From positions 1 through 16,233 of the forward strand of contig JAVKFY010000001.1 in the NCBI GenBank assembly GCA_040223615.1: a stretch of 16,233 nt of DNA. The letters run 5' to 3'. The notes under the pieces were generated by a model that made no database searches, was not told where the DNA came from, and was given only the letters and a program-made list of their open reading frames with translations. The DNA comes from JAVKFY01 sp040223615. Lineage in GTDB: Bacteria; Pseudomonadota; Alphaproteobacteria; GCA-2731375. Position 1 is the first letter of the stretch. Each line of letters starts with the position of its first letter. The translations under genes and the position numbers were made by a program. Of this stretch, positions 1 to 6,557 are shown in pieces.

Positions 1-389
1 CCGCGGTCCGGCGCCGGGGCCGGCCGCGCGGCCAGCGCCGGGGCGTTCAGGCGCGGCGCGCTGCCGCCGCCCGGCGGGCGAAGCTGTACGCAGCCGGTAT
101 CGGCGCGACGCTCGCCGGGGATCAGCAATTGCCGGTCGTTCGGCGAGCCGAGGCCGTACACCGGGGCCAGCAGCCGGCCGTCGCGGCCGACATAGGTGCG
201 CCCGGTGCCCGAGCCGCCGCCAATGGCCTGCATGTCGACTTCGACGCCGGCGGCGCCGTCACCGCCGATCACCACGGTGCCCTGGGCCATCGCGGCCGGC
301 GCCGGCGCGGCAAGCACCAGGCACAACGCGCTGCGCCGCAGCACATGGCTGCGGAGAGACGTGCCGAGTAGCGGGGCCCTGCGGGTCAT
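1..389 (-). CDS. Putative exported protein, N-terminal part (cut by the window edge)
   Basis: The ATG at 389 opens a frame that stays open to the left edge (about 129 codons seen). Residues 1-36 look like a signal peptide: an Arg-rich start (MTRRAPLLGTSLRSHVLRR), a short Ala/Leu stretch, then a likely signal peptidase cut after an Ala near AMAQ. The mature part has a Gly-rich segment (IGGGSGTGRTYVG), then LLAPVYGLGSPNDRQLLIPG, one Cys in DTGCVQLRP, and an Ala/Pro-rich tail. I recognise no family. It follows suhB on the same strand 139 bases downstream, with a possible promoter of its own between. The rest of the protein lies outside the window, so the domain that would identify it may be missing. 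That it is exported is an inference from the N-terminus only. Confidence 0.6.
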   Translation of the reverse strand, partial: MTRRAPLLGTSLRSHVLRRSALCLVLAAPAPAAMAQGTVVIGGDGAAGVEVDMQAIGGGSGTGRTYVGRDGRLLAPVYGLGSPNDRQLLIPGERRADTGCVQLRPPGGGSAPRLNAPALAARPAPAPDR

Positions 390-437
390 GAAAGCGCGGC
401 GTCGGTCCCTGGTGAAAGGTGGCGGAAGTCGGTCGCG

Positions 438-466
438 ACGATACCGGATGGGTCGTTGCGCCGCAA
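438..466 (-). promoter_or_regulatory. Possible promoter of the exported-protein gene
   Basis: On the minus strand TTGCGG (466-461) and TATCGT (443-438) are separated by 17 bases, about 50 bases before the ATG at 389. The -35 matches sigma70 consensus only in TTG, so this is weak. The -35 overlaps a perfect hairpin-forming palindrome at 454-468. Confidence 0.25.
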
Positions 467-468
467 CG
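454..468. repeat. Small perfect inverted repeat upstream of the exported-protein gene
   Basis: CGTTGC (454-459), a 3-base spacer, and GCAACG (463-468) form a perfect 6-bp inverted repeat in the gap between suhB and the exported-protein gene. No T-run follows on either strand, so it is not a typical intrinsic terminator. It could be a small operator or RNA hairpin, or chance. Confidence 0.3.
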
Positions 469-528
469 CGTTAGGCCGGTTCCTTACGCCACTTCCTTCG
501 CCGCGGGCAGGATCGAGCCGTGGCCGGC

Positions 529-1335
529 TCATGGTCCCGACGGGCTGCGCAGCAAGGCCAGCAGCGGTTCGTGTAGCGTGGCGTTGCTGGCGACGATGTC
601 GCCGCTTTCCATCATCCGGTCCCGACCGTCGATGTCGGAGACGAAACCGCCGGCCTCGCGTACGATCAGCAGCCCGGCAGCGATGTCCCACCGCGACAGA
701 TTGAACTCGAAGAAGGCATCGGCCCGGCCGCTGGCGACCCAGGCCAGGTCCAGCGCCGCGGCCCCGAAGCGGCGCACGGCGCCGACTTTCGGCGCCACCC
801 GGCCCAGCATCGGCAGATAGCGCTCGGCGCGCTCGGCCAGGCCGTGCGGGATGCCGGTCATCACCATGGCGTCGCCGATCTCGGTGCGCGCCGAGACCCG
901 CAGGCGGCGGTCGTTGAGGTAGGCGCCGATGCCCTTCTCGGCCCAGTAGAGCTCGTCGGTGACGGGGTTGTAGACCACGCCGGCCTGGATCTGGCGGTCG
1001 CGCTCCAACGCCACGGAAACCGCGAAATGCGGCACCCCATGCAGGAAGTTGGAGGTGCCGTCGAGCGGGTCGACCACCCAACGGTTGGACGTGTCCGAGC
1101 CCGGTGTCTCGCCGGATTCCTCCATCAGCAGGCCATAGGTCTCGCGCGCCTTCTGCAACTCGCGGCGCAGCGTGCGTTCGGCCTTCAGGTCGGCCTGGCT
1201 GACGAAGTCGCCCGGGCCCTTGCGGCTGACCTGGAGCTGCTCGACCTCGCCGAAGTCGCGCACCAGGCCGCGACCGGCCTTCTTGGCCGCCGCGATCATG
1301 ACGTTGATAAGCGCGGATTGCCGGACGGCGGCCAT
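529..1335 (-). CDS. suhB: Inositol monophosphatase family protein (SuhB type)
   Basis: A 268-aa Mg2+/Li+-sensitive phosphatase-family protein, expected to hydrolyse inositol-1-phosphate or similar sugar phosphates in the cytoplasm; E. coli SuhB also acts in rRNA antitermination. The metal-site residues are in place: Glu72 in MEESGE, Asp89 and Asp92 in DPLDGTSNF (residues 89-97), and Asp217 in the C-terminal WDIAAG motif. The length is normal for the family (about 260-270). The frame extends upstream into efp, but the ATG at 1335 is preceded by AGGAA at good spacing and gives the normal N-terminus. It starts 16 bases after the efp stop, so the two are probably cotranscribed. The true substrate cannot be read from sequence. 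Confidence 0.93.
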   Translation of the reverse strand: MAAVRQSALINVMIAAAKKAGRGLVRDFGEVEQLQVSRKGPGDFVSQADLKAERTLRRELQKARETYGLLMEESGETPGSDTSNRWVVDPLDGTSNFLHGVPHFAVSVALERDRQIQAGVVYNPVTDELYWAEKGIGAYLNDRRLRVSARTEIGDAMVMTGIPHGLAERAERYLPMLGRVAPKVGAVRRFGAAALDLAWVASGRADAFFEFNLSRWDIAAGLLIVREAGGFVSDIDGRDRMMESGDIVASNATLHEPLLALLRSPSGP

Positions 1336-1351
1336 GGACTGTTCCTGTGCC

Positions 1352-1915
1352 TCAGTCGGCGCGTTTGACGTAGCTGCCATCGGCGGTGGCGATGACCAGC
1401 TTCTCGCCGATGCCGATGAACGGCGGCACGTTGGTGCGTACGCCATTCTCCAGAACCGCCGGCTTGAACGAGTTGGCCGCGGTCTGGCCCTTCACCACCG
1501 GCTCGGTCTCGCTCACCTCAAGCACCACCTGCTCGGGCAACGAGACGCCGATCGGCTCGTCCTCGTAGGTCTCGATGGTGATGGTCATGCCGTCCTGCAG
1601 GTAGGTGGCGTCGTCGCCGATCAGCGCGGCGGCGATCTGCACCTGCTCGTAGGTCTCGGTGTTCATGAAGGTGAACAGGTCGGCGTCGGCGTAGAGGAAC
1701 TGGAAGTCGCGCTGCTCCAGCCGCACTTGCTCGACACTCTCCGAGGCGCGGAAGCGCTCGTTCAGCTTGGAGCCGTCGCGCAGATTGCGCAGCTCGACCT
1801 GCATGTAGGCGCCGCCTTTGCCGGGCTGGGTGTGTTGCGTGCGCACCGCGCGCCACAGGCCGCCCTTGTGCTCGATCACGTTGCCGGGGCGGATCGAATT
1901 GCCGCTGATCTTCAT
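1352..1915 (-). CDS. efp: Translation elongation factor P
   Basis: A 187-aa EF-P, the factor that binds between the P and E sites and relieves ribosomes stalled on polyproline. The length is that of the family. The N-terminal KOW-like domain holds the modification loop QPGKGGAY; Lys33 corresponds to the lysine that EpmA/EpmB beta-lysylate in E. coli (Lys34). The OB domains follow, with FMNTETYEQ at about residues 83-91 and TNVPPFIGIGEKL near the C-terminus. The frame continues upstream, but the ATG at 1915 gives the canonical start MKISGNSIRPG and lies downstream of a good promoter at 1971-1999. suhB follows 16 bases later. No modification enzyme gene is present in the window. Confidence 0.97.
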   Translation of the reverse strand: MKISGNSIRPGNVIEHKGGLWRAVRTQHTQPGKGGAYMQVELRNLRDGSKLNERFRASESVEQVRLEQRDFQFLYADADLFTFMNTETYEQVQIAAALIGDDATYLQDGMTITIETYEDEPIGVSLPEQVVLEVSETEPVVKGQTAANSFKPAVLENGVRTNVPPFIGIGEKLVIATADGSYVKRAD

Positions 1916-1970
1916 CCTTGGCTCTCGTTGTATTGATGTCGTTGACGCATCGCGCACCGTCGCGGGCGCG

Positions 1971-1999
1971 GATGTAGCAATTCGGCGCCGGAAGGGCAA
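1971..1999 (-). promoter_or_regulatory. Predicted efp-suhB promoter
   Basis: On the minus strand TTGCCC (1999-1994), a 17-base spacer and TACATC (1976-1971) resemble a housekeeping sigma promoter of GC-rich alphaproteobacteria. The predicted leader to the efp ATG is about 50 bases. It sits in the divergent gap with the RidA-family gene. Predicted from sequence pattern alone. Confidence 0.5.
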
Positions 2000-2070
2000 T
2001 GGCGGTGCTTGTAAGCGCCGCAGGCGCCGATTACCGTCCGGCCTACGCTGCAACGAGGGAGACGACGAAC

Positions 2071-2418
2071 ATGAGCATCAAGCGACACAAGGTCAGCCCG
2101 CGCATGAGCCAGGCGGTGGAGCATGGCGACACCGTCTATCTGGCCGGCCAGGTGGCGGACGATCCGTCGGCCGACGTGACCGGCCAGACCGAGCAGATCC
2201 TGGCCAAGATCGACGCCCTGCTGGCCGCCGCCGGGACCGACAAGTCGAAGGCGCTGTCGGCCACCATCTGGCTCACCGACATGCGCTTCTTCGCCGACAT
2301 GAACAAGGTCTGGGACGCCTGGGTCGCGCCGGACAACGCGCCGGCCCGCGCCTGCGTCGGTGCCCCGCTGGCCGCCCCGCCGTTCCTCGTGGAGATCGGC
2401 CTGATCGCGGCGAAGTAG
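2071..2418 (+). CDS. RidA/YjgF family protein
   Basis: A 115-aa Rid-family protein. The best-studied members (RidA) hydrolyse reactive enamine/imine intermediates released by PLP enzymes such as threonine dehydratase; other subgroups have unknown substrates. Family features seen: the N-terminal strand DTVYLAGQVADD (20-31), the helix with QTEQILAKIDALL, and the C-terminal PARACVGAPLAAPPFLVEI with Arg93, equivalent to the substrate carboxylate-binding Arg, and Glu108. The ATG at 2071 is preceded by GAGGGAG (2055-2061). A longer frame from 1999 would translate promoter sequence and was not used. It stands alone, 93 bases before the kinase gene, with no visible PLP-enzyme partner nearby. Confidence 0.9.
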   Translation: MSIKRHKVSPRMSQAVEHGDTVYLAGQVADDPSADVTGQTEQILAKIDALLAAAGTDKSKALSATIWLTDMRFFADMNKVWDAWVAPDNAPARACVGAPLAAPPFLVEIGLIAAK

Positions 2419-2447
2419 GCGGCGCGCAGGGTTGCCCGGGCGCGGGT

Positions 2448-2475
2448 TTGCCGGCGAGAATGGCAACAATACGAT
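2448..2475 (+). promoter_or_regulatory. Possible promoter of the histidine kinase gene
   Basis: TTGCCG (2448-2453), a 16-base spacer and TACGAT (2470-2475) give a moderate sigma70-like match in the 93-base gap between the RidA-family gene and the kinase. No EcfG-type GGAAC/CGTT element is seen there. Confidence 0.3.
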
Positions 2476-2511
2476 CCAGGTCAGGGTCGTGGCGGGCAAA
2501 GGAGGCCGGGC

Positions 2512-3597
2512 ATGCGCGCACAACCACCGGCGGATCAGGCGGCGCGCCTCGCCGCCTTGCATCGGTTGGGCATTCTCGACACGCCACGAGAACCGGCGTT
2601 TGACGACATCGTGGAACTGGCATCGCAGGTCTGCGAGACACCGATCGCCGTGGTCAACCTGATCGACGAGTCGCGGCAGTGGTTCAAGGCCGAGATCGGC
2701 CTTGGCGTGCGCGAGACGCCGCTGGAAACCTCGATCTGTGCGCACGTCATCCTGCAGCCGGGCCTGACCGTGATCGAGGATACGCGGGACGACCCCCGCT
2801 TCCAGGACAACCCGCTGTGCATCGGTGAGCCGGGCCTGCGCTTCTATGCCGGGGCGTTGCTGGAGACCGAGGATGGCCACCGCATCGGCACGCTTTGCGT
2901 TCTCGATCACCAGCCGCGGCAGCTCAGCGCGGCGCAGGCGCGCGCACTGACGATCCTGGCGAACCAGGTCATGGCGCAACTGCGGCTCCGCCAGTCGCTC
3001 GAGAGCGCCGAGCAGTTGCTGCAGGAGATCAATCACCGGGTGAAGAACTCGCTCGGTCTGATCGCCTCGATCCTGAGCATGCAGGGGCGCGGTATGGAAG
3101 AGGAGGCGGCGCGCCTGCAGCTGACGGCGGCACGCGACCGGGTGATGGCGGTCGCCAACCTGCACGACCAGCTACATCTGTCCGGCTCGCACGACCGGGT
3201 CGATCTGCGGGATTTCGTCGGCCGGATCGTTACCGCGCTGCGGGCGCAGACCGACGGCACGATCAAGATCGAGGCAAAGCTGGAGAGTACCGTCCAGTCG
3301 GCCGCGCGGGCGGTGAATATCGGCATCATCACCAACGAACTGGTCACCAATGCGATGCGTCACGCCTTCGCCGACGGCGGCACCGGCACCGTTGAGGTCG
3401 AACTCTTCATGAGCGACGGCCGGATCTGCCTGGAAGTACGCGATGACGGCAAGGGTCTGCCGGCGGCGTTCGCGCCGGAGGACAGCACGGGCCTCGGCAT
3501 GCGTCTCACCAGCGCCATCGTGCAGCAGTTGGACGGCGACCTGAGTTTTGACGGGGCTGCTGGCGGCACCCGTTTTGTGGTCGAACTGGCGGCGTAG
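2512..3597 (+). CDS. GAF-domain sensor histidine kinase, HisKA_2/HWE-like
   Basis: A 361-aa soluble kinase without a signal peptide or membrane segment, so the signal is probably cytoplasmic. Residues 20-160 form a GAF domain of the kind seen in GAF-GGDEF and HWE proteins (ICAHVILQPG at 75-84, RFYAGALLETEDGHRIGTL at 110-128). The phosphoacceptor helix is LLQEINHRVKNSL with His175. The HATPase part has the N-box NELVTNAMRHAF (275-286), DDGKGLP (311-317) and GLGM (327-330). The start follows a near-perfect Shine-Dalgarno AAAGGAGG (2498-2505). No response regulator lies next to it, so the partner is unknown. Family knowledge: such kinases often feed single-domain or PhyR-type regulators in alphaproteobacteria. 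It ends 11 bases from the convergent DapA-like gene with no visible terminator. Confidence 0.9.
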   Translation: MRAQPPADQAARLAALHRLGILDTPREPAFDDIVELASQVCETPIAVVNLIDESRQWFKAEIGLGVRETPLETSICAHVILQPGLTVIEDTRDDPRFQDNPLCIGEPGLRFYAGALLETEDGHRIGTLCVLDHQPRQLSAAQARALTILANQVMAQLRLRQSLESAEQLLQEINHRVKNSLGLIASILSMQGRGMEEEAARLQLTAARDRVMAVANLHDQLHLSGSHDRVDLRDFVGRIVTALRAQTDGTIKIEAKLESTVQSAARAVNIGIITNELVTNAMRHAFADGGTGTVEVELFMSDGRICLEVRDDGKGLPAAFAPEDSTGLGMRLTSAIVQQLDGDLSFDGAAGGTRFVVELAA

Positions 3598-3608
3598 GCA
3601 GCCCGCGC

Positions 3609-4523
3609 CTATTCGGCGGCGGCTTTGGCCGGACCCAGGCCGAGGCCGCTCAGGCCGTCGATCAGCGCGCGTTCCTGCTCGGCGTCCAGGCGGCCGATGC
3701 CGGGGCGGGCGTGGCGCCAGGCGTCGTCGCCGGTCAGCCACACCAGCGCCGCCTTCAGGCTGGCGAACCAGCCGGCCGCGCGCATGATCTTCAAGGCGGC
3801 GTCGATGCGGGCCTGCCGCGCGTCGCCGTTCTCACCCTTGGGGTCGGCGAACAGGGCCAGCGTGGTCTCGGGCATGATGTTGGAGATCCCGGACATCGCC
3901 CCGCTGCCGCCGGCGCGCAAGCCGGTCAGGATCATCGAGTCGGTGCCGGCCAGCACCTCGCGGTCGGGGAAGGCAGCGCAGCGCTGGCGCAGCATCTCCG
4001 CATCGCCGCTGGAATCCTTGATGCCGACGATGTTGTCGCTGCGCGCCGCGAACAGCCGCTCGAACAGGTCAAGGCTCAGGTGCACGCCCAGGTTCGGCTG
4101 CCAGTCGTAGACGTAGAGCCGCAGGCGCGGGTCGTTCACGTCGTCGACCACGCGGGCGAAGAAGTCGACCAGCGCGTCGTCGTCCGGCGGCTTGTAGTAG
4201 AACGGCGGCTGCACGCAGACACCGCCGGCACCCAGGCCGGTCGCGTGTTGCGCCATGCGCACCGCGTCCGGCCAGGCCAGCGACGACGTGCCGATCAGCA
4301 TGGTGTCCATCGGCAGGCCGGCGTCGGCCAGCGCGTCCATCATTGCGATGCGCTCGTCGACGGTCAGCGAATGCGCCTCGCCGGTCGAGCCCAGCGGCAT
4401 CAGCCCGTGACAGCCGGCGTCCAGCAGCCGGCGGCAATGCGCGACGTAGCGCGGCAGGTCGACCGACAGGTCGGCCCGCATCGGCGTCATCGGCGCGGCG
4501 AAAATCCCGGACTTGGCGGTCAT
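3609..4523 (-). CDS. DapA-family aldolase/lyase (dihydrodipicolinate synthase family)
   Basis: A 304-aa (beta/alpha)8-barrel of the class I DapA/NAL family, which forms a Schiff base with a pyruvate-like keto acid. The pyruvate-binding loop is GSTGEAHSLT (45-54). The Schiff-base lysine is Lys169 in NIVGIKDSSGD. The usual YNxP strand with the catalytic Tyr is replaced by LYVYDWQP (136-143), so Tyr137 or Tyr139 would do that job. The barrel continues with GTDSMILTGLRAGGSGAMSG. The ATG at 4523 has GGAGA upstream. It is the last gene of the minus-strand run, 64 bases after thiE. The altered strand, and its place beside glycolytic genes rather than lysine genes, make true DapA function doubtful; a sugar-acid or other keto-acid aldolase/dehydratase is as likely. 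Confidence 0.88.
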   Translation of the reverse strand: MTAKSGIFAAPMTPMRADLSVDLPRYVAHCRRLLDAGCHGLMPLGSTGEAHSLTVDERIAMMDALADAGLPMDTMLIGTSSLAWPDAVRMAQHATGLGAGGVCVQPPFYYKPPDDDALVDFFARVVDDVNDPRLRLYVYDWQPNLGVHLSLDLFERLFAARSDNIVGIKDSSGDAEMLRQRCAAFPDREVLAGTDSMILTGLRAGGSGAMSGISNIMPETTLALFADPKGENGDARQARIDAALKIMRAAGWFASLKAALVWLTGDDAWRHARPGIGRLDAEQERALIDGLSGLGLGPAKAAAE

Positions 4524-4587
4524 GGCGGCGGTCTCCGGCTATGTCTCGCGCATATTCGGGCGCCGGCGGGCGACGATCAAGCCGGCG

Positions 4588-5247
4588 TTAGAACTCAAGG
4601 CCTGCCTGCTCGAAGATGCGGTTGAACGCCGCCACGGCCGTGGCCGGTCCGTCGGGGTGGTCCCACACGCCTGACACGACCGCGAGGAAGTCGGCGCCGG
4701 CCCGCACCAGCGGCTCGCAGTTCGCCACCGTGATGCCGCCGATGGCGACGCAGGGGATTTCGAACACCTCCGACCACCACGCCAGCAGGTCCAGCGCGGC
4801 CTTGGACTTGGGCTGCTTGGTGGTGGTGGCGAAGAAGGCGCCGAAGGCGACGTAGTCGGCGCCGGCGTCGGCCGCTTCCATCGCCAGATGGCGCGAGTCG
4901 TGGCAGGTGACGCCGACGATGCGGTCCTCGCCCAACAGGGCGCGGGCGTCGGCGTAGGAGGCGTCCTCCTGGCCGACGTGGGTGCCGTCGGCGCCGGCCT
5001 TGGCCGCCAGGTCCGGGCGGTCGTTGACCAGCAGCGCGACGTCGTGATCGTGCGCGACCGGCAGCAAGGCCTCGCAGGCGCGCAGCACCTCGTCGTCGGG
5101 CACGTCCTTCAGGCGTAGCTGCAGGCAGGCGACGTCGCCGCCGCCCAGCGCCGCCTTCAGCGTCTCGGCAAAGGCGGCCGGCTCCAGCTTCGGTGGCGTG
5201 ACCAAGTAGAGCCGGCAGCCTGGCGCGTCGTCGACGTCCGCGGCCGT
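4588..5247 (-). CDS. thiE: Thiamine phosphate synthase, probable ACG start
   Basis: Joins HMP-pyrophosphate and the thiazole phosphate to make thiamine monophosphate. ThiE motifs seen: strand 1 CRLYLVTPP, ACLQLRLKD, LLVNDRPDLAAKAGADGTHVGQED, GVTCHDSRHL, YVAFGAFFATTTK, IPCVAIGGITVANC and GADFLAVVSGVW. The start is unusual. Between the fba stop (5254-5252) and strand 1 the frame holds no ATG, GTG or TTG. AAGGAG (5260-5255) lies 7 bases before an in-frame ACG at 5247, giving 219 aa, a normal ThiE length. The only ordinary alternatives are a GTG at 5358 deep inside fba with no Shine-Dalgarno (256 aa), or a TTG within strand 1 (205 aa). Function is near certain; the start is an inference. It shares the operon with transketolase, a TPP enzyme. 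Confidence 0.9.
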   Translation of the reverse strand, partial: TAADVDDAPGCRLYLVTPPKLEPAAFAETLKAALGGGDVACLQLRLKDVPDDEVLRACEALLPVAHDHDVALLVNDRPDLAAKAGADGTHVGQEDASYADARALLGEDRIVGVTCHDSRHLAMEAADAGADYVAFGAFFATTTKQPKSKAALDLLAWWSEVFEIPCVAIGGITVANCEPLVRAGADFLAVVSGVWDHPDGPATAVAAFNRIFEQAGLEF

Positions 5248-5251
5248 GGCG

Positions 5252-6181
5252 CTACTCCTTGCCCTGGTAGATGCGGATGATGCGGTCGAGCATGGCGATG
5301 GCGTCCTCGCGCGGGCGCTGGAAGGTGTTGCGGCCGATGATCGAGCCGTTGCCGCCACCGTCGCGGATCGCCTTGGCCTCGTCGTAGACCGCCTCGGCGC
5401 CTTTCAGCGCGCCACCGGAGAACACCACGATGCGCCGGCCATTGAACGACGACTGCATGACGTGCTCGACCCGCTTGGCCAGCGAGGAGATATCGACCTT
5501 CTGCGCCTCGTAGACCTTCTGCGCCTCTGACTGCATCAGATGGTCGGTCGGCAGCTTCACCTTGATGATGTGCGCGCCCATCAGCGCGGCGATATGCGCC
5601 GCGTAGGCGGCCACGTCCATCGCGGTCTCGCCGTCCTTGGTGATGTCGCCGCCGCGCGGGTAGGACCAGATCACCACCGCCAGGCCGACCGCCTTGGCCT
5701 CCTCGGCCATCTCGCGGATTTCCTCCATCATGTCGTAGGAGGCTTCCGAGCCGGGGTAGATGGTGAAACCGATCGCCGAGGCGCCCAGGCGCAGGGCGTC
5801 GTTGACCGAAGCGGTGATCGCCTGGTCCTTGGCCGGCGCGGACGGGAACAGCGAGTTGGCGCTGTTGACCTTGAGGATCAGCGGGATCTGGCCGGCGAAG
5901 GTGTCGGCGCCGGCCTCCATCATGCCCAGCGGCGTGGCGAAGGCGTTCAGCCCGGCGTCAAGCGCGAGCTGGAAATGGTAGTGCGGGTCATAGGCCGGCG
6001 GGTTCGGCGCGAAGCTGCGTGCCGGCCCGTGCTCGAAACCCTGGTCGACCGGCAGGATCACCATCTTGCCGGAACCGCCCAGCTTTCCCTGCATCAGGAT
6101 GCGGGCCAGGTTGGCCTTGGTGCCCGGGCAATCTGACTCATAGTTGGCCAGGATCTGGCGCACCTTGCGGGAAATCTTCAT
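5252..6181 (-). CDS. fbaB: Class I fructose-bisphosphate aldolase (FbaB/DhnA type)
   Basis: A 309-aa metal-independent aldolase interconverting fructose-1,6-bisphosphate with dihydroxyacetone phosphate and glyceraldehyde-3-phosphate. It belongs to the archaeal/DhnA group, not to the vertebrate-type class I or zinc class II enzymes. Evidence: VDQGFEHGPARSF (45-57) with Asp46, GFTIYPGSE (138-146), SYPRGGD (173-179), HIIKVKLP (204-211) with Lys207 as the likely Schiff-base lysine, VVFSGGALKG (252-261) and IIGRNTFQRP (281-290), which forms the phosphate site. The frame extends upstream to 6325, but the ATG at 6181 with GGGGCGAG upstream gives the family start MKISRKVR. It lies 37 bases after the unknown 112-aa gene; its last codons carry the Shine-Dalgarno of thiE. 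Confidence 0.95.
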   Translation of the reverse strand: MKISRKVRQILANYESDCPGTKANLARILMQGKLGGSGKMVILPVDQGFEHGPARSFAPNPPAYDPHYHFQLALDAGLNAFATPLGMMEAGADTFAGQIPLILKVNSANSLFPSAPAKDQAITASVNDALRLGASAIGFTIYPGSEASYDMMEEIREMAEEAKAVGLAVVIWSYPRGGDITKDGETAMDVAAYAAHIAALMGAHIIKVKLPTDHLMQSEAQKVYEAQKVDISSLAKRVEHVMQSSFNGRRIVVFSGGALKGAEAVYDEAKAIRDGGGNGSIIGRNTFQRPREDAIAMLDRIIRIYQGKE

Positions 6182-6218
6182 GGCGTCTCGCCCCTGTCGG
6201 TCATTGGTCTTGCCTGTC

Positions 6219-6557
6219 TCATAGCCGAGACGGATCGGGAAGTTCAATCGCGCGCGGCGCGCGGCGGTAAAGCGTCGCACCGAGGTCTTTGGCGATGGCC
6301 GCCACGGCCGGCGCCGCCGGGCCACGCAGCACGACGCCGCGCCAGCCGGCGTTCAACGCCTCCACGGCGACGGCGGCGTCGTCGGCACAGTCGATGATCG
6401 CGTCGACCGGCCGGCCCAGGCTTGCCAGCACCGCGCGGTAGTAGCTCTCGCCGGCGGTGAAGGCGCCGTCGGGCGGCGTGAGGAAACGGATGTCGTGACC
6501 CTGGGCCAGGGCTTCGGCGGCCTGAGCGGAGTCGCGGAGGTAAACGGTGCGGCTCAT
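6219..6557 (-). CDS. Conserved-looking unknown protein coupled to pgk
   Basis: A 112-aa protein that I do not recognise. Its ATG overlaps the pgk stop (ATGA at 6557-6554), a strong sign of translational coupling, and it is followed by fbaB 37 bases later. The sequence alternates predicted strands and helices: TVYLRDSAQAAEALAQG, IRFLTPPDG, VDAIIDCADDAAVAVEAL (51-68), GWRGVVLRGP (71-80), then a helix and PRAIELPD. The middle part looks like a beta-alpha-beta unit with a Cys in DCADD, as in half of a small Rossmann or barrel fold. There is no signal peptide or membrane segment. Base composition and spacing match the neighbours, so it appears to be a real member of the glycolytic run. A role in triose-phosphate metabolism is only guilt by association. 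Confidence 0.75.
   Translation of the reverse strand: MSRTVYLRDSAQAAEALAQGHDIRFLTPPDGAFTAGESYYRAVLASLGRPVDAIIDCADDAAVAVEALNAGWRGVVLRGPAAPAVAAIAKDLGATLYRRAPRAIELPDPSRL

Noticed and set aside
1912..3165. A 417-codon minus-strand open frame opposite the RidA-family gene and the kinase
   Set aside because: It is antisense to two well-supported genes and crosses the efp promoter gap; composition is that of a GC-bias shadow.
4588..5358. A 256-aa ThiE starting at the GTG at 5358
   Set aside because: The added 37 residues are a Ser/Ala/Arg-rich shadow of fbaB with no Shine-Dalgarno. It is kept only as an alternative to the ACG start.
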